From the IMG/VR virus record IMGVR_UViG_3300009184_000235, positions 1 through 22,544 of that record: DNA of 22,544 nt; one strand, written 5' to 3'. The notes under the pieces are model-generated. The model was not told where the DNA came from. It made no database searches and saw only the letters and a list, made by a program, of their open reading frames with translations. Below, one piece after another: positions 1 through 6,178 of the stretch. The position numbers were made by a program, and so were the translations under genes. The stretch's first letter is position 1. The number at the start of each line of letters is the position of its first letter. Source of the DNA: a virus.

Positions 1-434
1 AGCGCAGCAAAGTCAGCGGACATGATGAGTTTAAACACCGCCTCTGGCGGTGCGCCAGCCAACCAAGCAGTCAAAGCAAACCAGACATGGGCAAAGCTCC
101 ACAGGAACAGAATCCAGTAGGTTGCCACTGGGCGCACGGATGCGGACAGACTTGCGGCCCAGCCGCCTGCTGCCTTGACCATCTCGGTCTGCTGCTCAAT
201 GGCGCTGTTAAAGGCGTCCATAACGCCGGTGTCCACAGTTGCCTCGCGCTGCGCGCCGATCTCAGCCATTTTCTGATTACCGCGCAGGGTTTCCAGTTGG
301 CATTGCTGCTCAAACATCTTTAACTCATGGGCACGCTCGTTCTTCTTGTCCATCCATTTGAGGATTTCGGGTGCCAAACGAAACACGCCCCCAAGCAGGG
401 AGCCAAAGATACCGCCACCTAATAGTTCTAACAT
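1..434 (-). CDS. Holin-like membrane protein (3TM gene-transfer-release holin type), 3' end cut by window edge
   Basis: The frame is open from ATG at 434 to the left edge (144 codons visible, no stop). A strong AAAGGA site lies 6 bases before the start, and the start is 1 base after the TGA of the preceding gene. Residues 4-20 form a glycine-rich hydrophobic segment, 25-95 a charged, probably helical stretch, and 101-140 hold hydrophobic segments that begin with the motif SVRPVATYWIL. The arginine-proline pair before an aromatic membrane helix is the hallmark I know from the 3TM holin family associated with gene-transfer agents and phages. Such proteins sit in the inner membrane and are thought to release endolysin; an internal structural role is the alternative. 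The family call is by motif memory, so it is moderate. The rest of the last membrane segment lies outside the window. Confidence 0.7.
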   Translation of the reverse strand, partial: MLELLGGGIFGSLLGGVFRLAPEILKWMDKKNERAHELKMFEQQCQLETLRGNQKMAEIGAQREATVDTGVMDAFNSAIEQQTEMVKAAGGWAASLSASVRPVATYWILFLWSFAHVWFALTAWLAGAPPEAVFKLIMSADFAA

Positions 435-435
435 A

Positions 436-687
436 TCAGTCCTTTTTGCAGGGAGAAGCAGCGTCCTCGTCATGGGAAAGTTTTACACCAGCCAGCAAGC
501 CGATAAAGCCGCCGACAATGGTTTGGAATGCGGGGCTAATTAGTTTAAAGATTTCTGCGTTGTCTACAAGCGGGTCAAACAAGCCCGCCATCAGCACAGC
601 TACCATGCCAATGATAACTACGCACAGGGTAAAGCTGACCATAAGGGTCACGAGAAACGTAAGTTTTGTCTTAATAGTATTGCTCAC
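436..687 (-). CDS. Small two-helix membrane protein, possible holin
   Basis: Encodes 83 residues from a GTG start at 687. An AGAGGGG ribosome site stands just before it, inside the end of the preceding gene, whose TGA ends 1 base earlier. An ATG two bases upstream in another frame is followed at once by TGA and cannot be the start. Two hydrophobic helices are evident, about residues 9-37 (very long, rich in V, I, L and M) and 50-69 (glycine-rich), with a short charged tail ending CKKD. Size, two membrane spans and a charged C-terminus fit class II holins, but no family is recognised. It lies between two other membrane-protein genes, supporting a lysis or membrane role. It could equally be a superinfection-exclusion or virion membrane protein. 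Confidence 0.65.
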   Translation of the reverse strand: MSNTIKTKLTFLVTLMVSFTLCVVIIGMVAVLMAGLFDPLVDNAEIFKLISPAFQTIVGGFIGLLAGVKLSHDEDAASPCKKD

Positions 688-688
688 A

Positions 689-1186
689 TCAACCCCTCTT
701 AATCAAGAATTCCCACGCCAAACTACCTATCGGCACAATCATCGCAATGGCGGCAATAAAAAGCAAGAAGTTCATAAAGGCATTACCCGCCGCTTCCCTG
801 TCCTTTTGTTTTTGCTCTGCCATTACCCTTTCCATATCAGAGCGCTCTTTGTGCATTCGCACTCGCTCTGCCATCATCTCTTCCCAGACTGGCGCATTGC
901 CGGTCATAAACAATAAGTCCTTTATGTATCGCTCGTCATCTCGTAGTGCCTTAGACGCTAACGCTATCTTCAAGGCTTCTGCGTTTATCTGGGCATTGCT
1001 CTTTTGGATACTCGCTACCCGCGCCTTGGTGGATGCGGCGTGAACTTGATCTGCCGCCGCGTAAAAGCTGCTGAACTGACCATACAAAGACTTTACATCC
1101 TTGCCTAGCGCAATTGCTTTCTTGATCTGATCCACTACGGTCTGAGCCGTAGCTATCGCCACCGTAATAGAAATCGGATCGAGCAT
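689..1186 (-). CDS. Hypothetical phage protein, helical body with C-terminal membrane anchor
   Basis: A 165-residue protein. Its ATG directly abuts the TGA of the small gene before it (TGAATG), with a GGAG/GGTGG-type ribosome site. The N-terminus (MLDPISITVAIATAQTVVDQ) is a mildly hydrophobic helix. Residues 25-132 are alanine-, lysine- and glutamate-rich and probably helical or coiled-coil, including a strongly charged stretch around 105-132. A single strong membrane helix spans about residues 138-160, followed by KRG. I recall proteins of this look as frequent but unassigned in marine and freshwater podoviruses, near lysis or tail-end genes; that is memory, not a search. The topology would suit an inner-membrane protein with a large soluble domain. 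A spanin subunit is possible, but the anchor is at the wrong end for a classical i-spanin. Confidence 0.75.
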   Translation of the reverse strand: MLDPISITVAIATAQTVVDQIKKAIALGKDVKSLYGQFSSFYAAADQVHAASTKARVASIQKSNAQINAEALKIALASKALRDDERYIKDLLFMTGNAPVWEEMMAERVRMHKERSDMERVMAEQKQKDREAAGNAFMNFLLFIAAIAMIVPIGSLAWEFLIKRG

Positions 1187-1315
1187 TCACTTGTCCACCT
1201 TCTCCCATTTCAAGCAATAGACCTTACGTTCAAATACGTCGCCCGTCCAATACCACCTCACGCAAACAAACTTTGCTGGTACGGTAATCAATACAACAGC
1301 AATAACCCATTTCAA
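1187..1315 (-). CDS. Very small membrane protein with TTG start (42 residues)
   Basis: A frame of 42 codons starts with TTG at 1315 and ends with TGA at 1187, filling the gap between two accepted genes exactly. TTG overlaps the preceding TGA by four bases (TTGA), and its own stop abuts the next ATG. The product begins MKWVIAVVLITVPAKFVCVR, an N-terminal hydrophobic helix of about 15 residues, followed by a basic and aromatic tail (KVYCLKWEKVDK). The upstream sequence TGGGTAAAAG is a fair ribosome site. No ATG exists in this frame, so the TTG start rests on spacing and coupling. There is no lipobox, so it does not look like an Rz1-type lipoprotein. Function unknown. Confidence 0.55.
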   Translation of the reverse strand: MKWVIAVVLITVPAKFVCVRWYWTGDVFERKVYCLKWEKVDK

Positions 1316-1545
1316 CTTTTACCCAGCCAGTGGCTTATGTATCCGATAATGCTACCAAAGGCAGACACAGCAACCATACCCATCCAGAATCCGCCCTTGG
1401 ATTGATTTGCCATTTCCACTAGCTTATCAATTGACGTTTCCATCTTGTCAATCTTGGCGCTCATCTCATCAAACCGGCGCTCGTAGTCCTGCACCTTCTG
1501 CCAGAGGACGCCGTAGCGCACGGGATCAATTTCGGGTGCGTTCAT
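1312..1545 (-). CDS. XhlA-like coiled-coil plus C-terminal membrane helix protein
   Basis: Encodes 77 residues. Residues 10-46 form a heptad-like amphipathic helix (FDEMSAKIDKMETSIDKLVE), and about residues 53-72 are a hydrophobic segment (FWMGMVAVSAFGSIIGYISHW) near the C-terminus. This arrangement of soluble coiled coil then membrane anchor resembles XhlA/hemolysin-type small phage proteins that act with holins; the similarity is of architecture only. The ATG at 1545 lies 3 bases after the TAA of the last adhesin gene, so it is probably read by continuing ribosomes; the ribosome site is weak. It is the first gene of a run of five membrane-protein genes, and its stop overlaps the TTG start of the next. 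Confidence 0.7.
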   Translation of the reverse strand: MNAPEIDPVRYGVLWQKVQDYERRFDEMSAKIDKMETSIDKLVEMANQSKGGFWMGMVAVSAFGSIIGYISHWLGKS

Positions 1546-1548
1546 GGC

Positions 1549-2118
1549 TTACTCGTAAAGGATGTTGATTGAGCCAAGGTCAAAGGTGTCTGTGCCGTTG
1601 GCTGTAGTAACGCGGACGCGATCAAGAGTGCCACCGAGAGCAATTGAACCCGCGCCTACATATCCAACACTAGAAGAATTTGAATTTACCAAGGTAGAAC
1701 TTGCCACCCAAGTATTACTACCAAAACTATTAATTATTGCAACTCCGTCATAGTAATTTGCCGCAACCATAAGATTTGAAATAATAAATCCACTAGCAGA
1801 GTTATTTCCTGACACTGAGTTTGCAACAGTACCAATAATACTAGAAGATGAATATCCTGTAGTTGTTACTGGACTTTGATAACCAATTTGAACTAAGATT
1901 GCTGAAGTACCGCTAGTTGAAATACTTTTAAACATCACCGTAATCCGCTTCACCCAAGTTGGTATGCTGGTGAAGTCAATGCTTGTACCGCTGGTAGATG
2001 CAACAGCAGTACCCGAAGTGATTACGCTGCTGCCCAGTGCGCCTAGCGTTGTGATGCCGGTAACAGACAAGGCTCCGGTGTTTGTAATTCCAGTTGTGCC
2101 GTTGAGCGTGATGGTCAT
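1549..2118 (-). CDS. Putative receptor-binding / tail fibre protein with GTTGIT N-terminal tag
   Basis: A 189-residue protein rich in S, T, G, N and V, typical of beta-structured phage adhesins. Residues 1-45 (starting MTITLNGTTGITNTGALSVT) are a low-complexity tag like that of the 3281-2274 gene. From about residue 46 a domain follows with the motif SIDFTSIPTWVKRITVMFKS, which I know as a recurrent C-terminal domain in phage and prophage fibre proteins without assigned enzyme function. No catalytic motif is visible. The ATG has a strong GAGGAA ribosome site that overlaps the stop region of the small gene before it. Probably displayed at the virion tail to bind a surface glycan or protein; the receptor is unknown. 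It ends the adhesin cassette. Confidence 0.75.
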   Translation of the reverse strand: MTITLNGTTGITNTGALSVTGITTLGALGSSVITSGTAVASTSGTSIDFTSIPTWVKRITVMFKSISTSGTSAILVQIGYQSPVTTTGYSSSSIIGTVANSVSGNNSASGFIISNLMVAANYYDGVAIINSFGSNTWVASSTLVNSNSSSVGYVGAGSIALGGTLDRVRVTTANGTDTFDLGSINILYE

Positions 2119-2121
2119 GAT

Positions 2122-2277
2122 TTATTCCTCTGCGGGTAGTGGTGTGTTGCCAGCCTCAACCCATTCTTTAAACTCTGGGTGGTCTTCTGCACAAGTTAGA
2201 TAGCACTTGCCATCATCCTCAATACGGGCATAGATTGCTAGGCCATCTATATTTATCAAAAGAATTTTGTAAATCAT
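2122..2277 (-). CDS. Small acidic protein between adhesin genes, possible fibre assembly helper (51 residues)
   Basis: A short frame starts with ATG at 2277, overlapping the preceding adhesin's TGA as ATGA, and stops with TAA at 2122. It encodes 51 residues, starting MIYKILLINIDGLAIYARI and ending AGNTPLPAEE. The acidic, compact composition and the tail of the form WVEAGNTPLPAEE resemble the small proteins often found directly after tail-fibre genes, some of which are assembly chaperones; this is inference from position and style. Its stop codon sits inside the ribosome site of the next adhesin gene (GAGGAATAAATCATG), so the two are probably translationally coupled. No membrane segment is visible. 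Confidence 0.75.
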   Translation of the reverse strand: MIYKILLINIDGLAIYARIEDDGKCYLTCAEDHPEFKEWVEAGNTPLPAEE

Positions 2278-3281
2278 AATTCGGCACTCCATCCAAGGTA
2301 AGCAGATGAGATATTGAGTTGACTAGATAATGCGCTGCCTTGTCCAGCAGTAAGAACCGCAGATGTTGTAATTAATACCGCCGCCATATCCGAATTTGTA
2401 TAATTGACAAAAGATGGAACACTTGTAGCAACTATAAAAGTACCTGCATACAACACGCCATAATGACCCGCTGTATTCGATTGCTCAAGTGCTGTCGGCC
2501 TAATTCTCATAGTTACGGGGAAACGAATGCTGTGATTTCCAGTTGTTGTGCTTTCATTCCAGCCTGTGCCAAAAATGCTATAACTAGTCCCAGATGCTGT
2601 AGTTCGGTAATAATACCGCTGGCACAGCATTAATTCCGTACCATAAGGCCGGTAGTCAAAGCTGGTGGCAACAGTAGTTGATGGTTCAAACTGAGCATTA
2701 CCAATCACCCAAGTGCCGCTGGTCTGTGCGCCTACCGTAAACAGGATTTCAATGCCTGTGGTTGCAGCAGCCGGTACAACAATCTGGGTGGTGTAGTTGG
2801 CAAGCGTACCTGTCACCGTAAACGTGCCGGTGGAGATAGTGGTCTTAGCCGACCAAGTATTCGCGCTGGTGGCGTAAGAGGCCGTCCATGTCACCGTAGT
2901 GAGCAGCGAGTTAGACATATTGACCGACAACGTACAGGTAGAGCCTGCCAAGTCGTAGCAGTTAAGTTGCTCAATGCGCTGGCCCACACCGACTGCCGTA
3001 ACAGACGCAGCGCCTGATACTTGTAGGTTGTTCTTGATAGCGCCAGTGCCAGCAATTTGAGCTACCGACACCGTAGCGCCGGTAGCGTAGGCGTACCAGC
3101 GGTCTATGGATGGGTAAGTGGGGGTGGTAGTAGGAACCGCAGAGCCAGACGTACCCGTAGTACCACGCTGGGCTACTTGCATGGCCCCGTTAATAAATCT
3201 GTTCTTAAACCCAAAGGTGCTGGCAGAGTCAAACTGCGTGGCTAGGGTTATGCCCGTTGTGCCTGAGATTGCTAAAGTCAT
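2274..3281 (-). CDS. Phage tail fibre / receptor-binding protein, 335 residues
   Basis: The N-terminus (MTLAISGTTGITLATQFDS) is a short tag similar to that of the 2118-1549 gene. It is followed by the motif FGFKNRFINGAMQVAQRGTT and then PSIDRWYAYATG. Near residues 200-230 come the motifs IGNAQFEPSTTVATSFDYRP and ELMLCQRYYYRT. This set (FINGAM-QR, DRW, AQxE, FDYRPYG, CQRYY) marks a widespread family of phage and prophage structural proteins thought to carry a carbohydrate-binding-like beta sandwich. Residues 230-335 form a variable-looking C-terminal domain, the likely recognition tip. The start overlaps the preceding adhesin's stop by one base. No hydrolase motif is visible, so binding rather than cleavage is inferred. 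Confidence 0.85.
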   Translation of the reverse strand: MTLAISGTTGITLATQFDSASTFGFKNRFINGAMQVAQRGTTGTSGSAVPTTTPTYPSIDRWYAYATGATVSVAQIAGTGAIKNNLQVSGAASVTAVGVGQRIEQLNCYDLAGSTCTLSVNMSNSLLTTVTWTASYATSANTWSAKTTISTGTFTVTGTLANYTTQIVVPAAATTGIEILFTVGAQTSGTWVIGNAQFEPSTTVATSFDYRPYGTELMLCQRYYYRTTASGTSYSIFGTGWNESTTTGNHSIRFPVTMRIRPTALEQSNTAGHYGVLYAGTFIVATSVPSFVNYTNSDMAAVLITTSAVLTAGQGSALSSQLNISSAYLGWSAEL

Positions 3282-3844
3282 TATGCTGCCCTCACCATTG
3301 CTGCTGTAAAGTACGAAACAGTGCTACCGCTGTTTATGGCTGGAGTTGTTCCAACTAAAAAGCCAAATATTGAAATATAATCTGTTGACCCATTTAAATA
3401 CACTAACACTGATAGTTCCGAACTAACTGTAGTACCACCATTTACTTTAAAAATAGAATTATTTTTGTATATGGCGCAATTATTTCCTGTAACTGTTGTA
3501 TTTGGATAAACTGCGGCGCTTACTTGGTAGTACCCCGCTACGTTTGGAAGAAAAGAGTACGCCGGAATGCCGCCTACAGTAGAACCTGTGTTGTTGTAAC
3601 AAGACGCTGTGTCAAAATCTTCTGTGTTAAATTGAACTTGCGTGTATGTACTTGTTGTTACAGATTGATTGGCGCTCATAGTGGCGCTAAACGCTGGCCC
3701 AGTACCCGCAAAGGTAGAGCCGGTAGACAGCAGTGTGCCGGTGTTATCAGGCAGCGTCAGCGTCCTGTTGGTGTTCGTGCTGGGTGCGGCGATGGTCAGC
3801 GTACCCGTGCCGCCAGCGTTGCCTTGGAGTGATATTGCGCTCAT
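3281..3844 (-). CDS. C1q-like jelly-roll adhesin, 187 residues
   Basis: Residues 1-45 form a tag (TIAAPSTNTNRTLTLPDNTG) that recurs at the N-terminus of many phage fibre proteins. From about residue 50 follows a domain with FSATMSANQSVTTSTYTQVQ, then FNTEDFDTASCYNN, GYYQVSAAVYPN and CAIYKNNSIF. The spacing of these beta-strand motifs resembles C1q/TNF-type trimeric jelly rolls found in phage and bacterial adhesins. Such domains trimerise and bind ligands at the tip; here it is probably a minor receptor-binding protein. The ribosome site TAAAGGAT also contains the stop codon of the preceding fibre gene, giving tight coupling. The C1q assignment is by strand pattern only; a structure prediction would settle it. 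Confidence 0.8.
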   Translation of the reverse strand: MSAISLQGNAGGTGTLTIAAPSTNTNRTLTLPDNTGTLLSTGSTFAGTGPAFSATMSANQSVTTSTYTQVQFNTEDFDTASCYNNTGSTVGGIPAYSFLPNVAGYYQVSAAVYPNTTVTGNNCAIYKNNSIFKVNGGTTVSSELSVLVYLNGSTDYISIFGFLVGTTPAINSGSTVSYFTAAMVRAA

Positions 3845-3854
3845 GGTTTATCCT

Positions 3855-4532
3855 TTAGATGACAGTCCACACTGAACCATCTGGGATGGTTACAGTGATA
3901 CCGCCGTTGATCGTTACAGGCCCAAACGTACCAGCATTGTAGTTAGTGCTAATAGTGTAGTCGGTTGTCACAGTCTGGCCGTTTTGAATGAACACCTGGT
4001 CAGCCCCACCGCCGGTAGCACCGCCGCCTAGCTGGCCCCAATCGGTGCTGTAGCCTTCGTACTTGCCGGTGGTGCTGTTGTAGCGGATCATGCCCGACTG
4101 CGGCGTGGCAGGGCGCTCACCCGTGGTGCCCACGTTGATTACCGCAGCGCCTGTGCTGGCAAAGGTCACCTGGCCAGTGGCCGTCAAGGTGGTGAACGTA
4201 GCGGCGTTAGGGATGCTGCTACCGATAGCTGGCGGCGCGGCAAAGGAATTGGTTGTCAGCGGGACGCTTACATTGTCCACCGTGTACAGCGACACGTCCG
4301 CTGATGTCTTGAGGATGTACTTGTAAGTGGTGGTTTCTGGAATCCAAACATTAGCTTGGCCGGTGGAGTCCAGAATTACCGGATTGGTGTTTTGCGTAGC
4401 TGCGGTGAAGTCCGTGTAAGTCGCCAATGGCGTGGTGGTGCCTGCTGCGTAGGTGTACAGCTTGCCACCCACCAGCGGCAAGCCGTCCGAGCCGAAGAAT
4501 TGCAGCTTTGGTGGAGGTGATAAAGATGCCAT
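3855..4532 (-). CDS. Fibre-like structural protein with head-binding-type N-terminus, 225 residues
   Basis: Residues 12-95 carry GLPLVGGKLYTYAAGTTTPL, then QNTNPVILDSTGQANVWIPE and KYILK...YTVDNV. This pattern is common at the N-terminus of podovirus fibres and tailspikes, and in style it recalls the P22 tailspike head-binding domain. Residues 138-168 hold GERPATPQSGMIRYNSTTGK, an element frequent in phage fibre stalks. The C-terminus (about 183-225) ends in SVWTVI and matches the C-terminal module of the 11157-9409 protein. No tailspike beta-helix or catalytic domain follows, so the protein is short for a tailspike (P22 gp9 is over 600 residues). It may be an adaptor that attaches the following adhesins. 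A good AAAGG ribosome site precedes the ATG. Confidence 0.8.
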   Translation of the reverse strand: MASLSPPPKLQFFGSDGLPLVGGKLYTYAAGTTTPLATYTDFTAATQNTNPVILDSTGQANVWIPETTTYKYILKTSADVSLYTVDNVSVPLTTNSFAAPPAIGSSIPNAATFTTLTATGQVTFASTGAAVINVGTTGERPATPQSGMIRYNSTTGKYEGYSTDWGQLGGGATGGGADQVFIQNGQTVTTDYTISTNYNAGTFGPVTINGGITVTIPDGSVWTVI

Positions 4533-4547
4533 TGGGTTACCTTTAAG

Positions 4548-6176
4548 TTATTGACCGCTCAAGAAGTTGAACTGGGCATTGCCTGTGTCTTGGGGCGCAA
4601 GTGAGTTTAAATTGTTTACTGCACTACGAGCGGCAAACACAGGTACATTGGCGGTTGCGCCTTCAATAATTTCTGGGGTTTTTCCAAGCCGCATCCGGCT
4701 GGCAAGCGCGTTTACTTGTTGCATACGCCGAGCCGTAGAAAGTTCTTTTGCCGCCATGCCCGCCCCCGCCGTATACGCGCCATAAGGGTTAACTGCGGTG
4801 AAGATGGCCGCTGCGGGAGTCATAGGTGAAAATTTACCTATTGTGCGCAGCATTGATTGCAAATTTCCACCTTTAGCTGCTTCACGAATTGCGTCTTGTT
4901 CTTCCGCAGTAAAAAACCGCATTTTCTTATCGTTTTTTGCTAACGCGGACAACCCTTGCGCAATTGATGGTTCTTTGCCGCCTTGAGACACTTCAGCGCG
5001 GGCAACAATGTCTTCAATCAATTCTGACTTTTTAACTTTAGCGTAGTCGGCGCGGGCGGCTTTCCATGCGTCAAGGGCAGCCTTGTCGCCGCTAACAATT
5101 GCGCTTGGCGGCGCATTTAAAATGTATTTGTCGTAATCATCAAGAAGAATACTGCCCATTCTGCGTTCAGCCGAATCCGCGCTGCCCGCAGCATTTCCAA
5201 TAATTTTGCGAAGCGCTGTTATTTCGGCAACATTTTTTGGCCTGTCAGCTTGTAATCGCGCAAGCGCAGCGTCTACTTTTGGATATACCCCAGACACATA
5301 GCCTTCCGTGGCTTCCAAATGAACAGGCAACAAACTCATTCGTTGATTAAATTCGTTTTTGTCAAATTGAAGGCTAGATTTATCTAAAATATCATAGTTG
5401 GCTTTAGATTGCTTTAATAATTCTTCTTCCGTTGGCACCGCGCCGCGTTTAGTGGGCCGCAACCCAGTGGCTGCCCCCGTGGCTACGCCAGCCGCAAGCC
5501 CTGCTAATGGGTTTCCGGTTGCTTCGGTCACAGTCTGTCCGGTTGCGGCGGCGATAGGCGCTGCAACTAACTGGCCTATTGGACGACGAGCGGCTTCTTG
5601 GCCTATTGCTAAAGTACCTTGGGCAACGGGCGACTGTAAACCTGGGGCGGCTCTCGCGGCGTCAACAATTGCACGGCCTCCACCAACAGCGCCAGCAGTG
5701 CTACCTAACGCGCCTGCGCTGCTTTGAACAACTCGTTCAACCGGCGTTTCTGCGCGGGGGCCAGGAAGCATATTAGAAATAACTTGTGACGGGCTACGAA
5801 GGTTGCCGCCAGCTAATTTGTTGTAGCCTTGAACTAGCAAGTCGCTGGTAGGAGCCGCTAGGCCGCCTGCTAACGCACCTACGCCAGCGCCGACAGGGCC
5901 ACCAAGCAAAAAGCCCGCACCCGCACCCGCCGCAACAGGCGCAAGCGCCTCGCTGGCCCCACGAATTCCTACGCCGACTTTGCGTACGGCTTCCTCACCC
6001 ATTGACAGCGCGGGCGCAAGGTATTGGAGGATTTCAGCAGGCGCATAACCTTCGTCTAACGCTTGCTTAACTTTATTGCTTGGGTTTCCTGTTTCAATTA
6101 AGTACCCTGCAATTTCCTCGTCGGAATAACCTGCGCGGCGGGCGGTATTAACTTGATCGCGGAATTGGTCAGCCAT
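4548..6176 (-). CDS. Putative DNA ejection (internal virion) protein, P22 gp16-position, 542 residues
   Basis: Third of three consecutive large genes in the position of P22 genes 7, 20 and 16. Near the N-terminus two copies of a short motif are visible, AGYSDEEIAGYL (15-26) and EGYAPAEILQYL (42-53), a repeat known from phage internal and polyvalent proteins. Residues 77-109 are a glycine-alanine hydrophobic stretch with glycine-zipper spacing, suited to membrane insertion; further Ala/Gly-rich stretches lie at about 150-240. The rest (about 250-540) is helical and charged. Ejection proteins leave the virion before DNA and form a conduit through the envelope. No lytic transglycosylase motif is evident. 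The role rests on synteny and composition, not on sequence similarity. Confidence 0.75.
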   Translation of the reverse strand: MADQFRDQVNTARRAGYSDEEIAGYLIETGNPSNKVKQALDEGYAPAEILQYLAPALSMGEEAVRKVGVGIRGASEALAPVAAGAGAGFLLGGPVGAGVGALAGGLAAPTSDLLVQGYNKLAGGNLRSPSQVISNMLPGPRAETPVERVVQSSAGALGSTAGAVGGGRAIVDAARAAPGLQSPVAQGTLAIGQEAARRPIGQLVAAPIAAATGQTVTEATGNPLAGLAAGVATGAATGLRPTKRGAVPTEEELLKQSKANYDILDKSSLQFDKNEFNQRMSLLPVHLEATEGYVSGVYPKVDAALARLQADRPKNVAEITALRKIIGNAAGSADSAERRMGSILLDDYDKYILNAPPSAIVSGDKAALDAWKAARADYAKVKKSELIEDIVARAEVSQGGKEPSIAQGLSALAKNDKKMRFFTAEEQDAIREAAKGGNLQSMLRTIGKFSPMTPAAAIFTAVNPYGAYTAGAGMAAKELSTARRMQQVNALASRMRLGKTPEIIEGATANVPVFAARSAVNNLNSLAPQDTGNAQFNFLSGQ

Positions 6177-6178
6177 GA

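Noticed and set aside
71-313. An 80-codon minus-strand frame near the left edge
   Set aside because: It is out of frame with the holin-like gene open from 434 to the edge, which has a strong ribosome site and membrane segments.
371-916. A 181-codon plus-strand open frame at the left end
   Set aside because: It lies opposite two minus-strand genes with good ribosome sites and hydrophobic segments; the plus frame has no coherent protein features.
1549-4532. Diversity-generating retroelement acting on the adhesin tips
   Set aside because: No reverse transcriptase and no template/variable repeat pair is visible in the window.
3855-4532. P22-type tailspike with endoglycosidase activity
   Set aside because: The N-terminus resembles a head-binding domain, but the protein ends at 225 residues with no beta-helix or catalytic residues.
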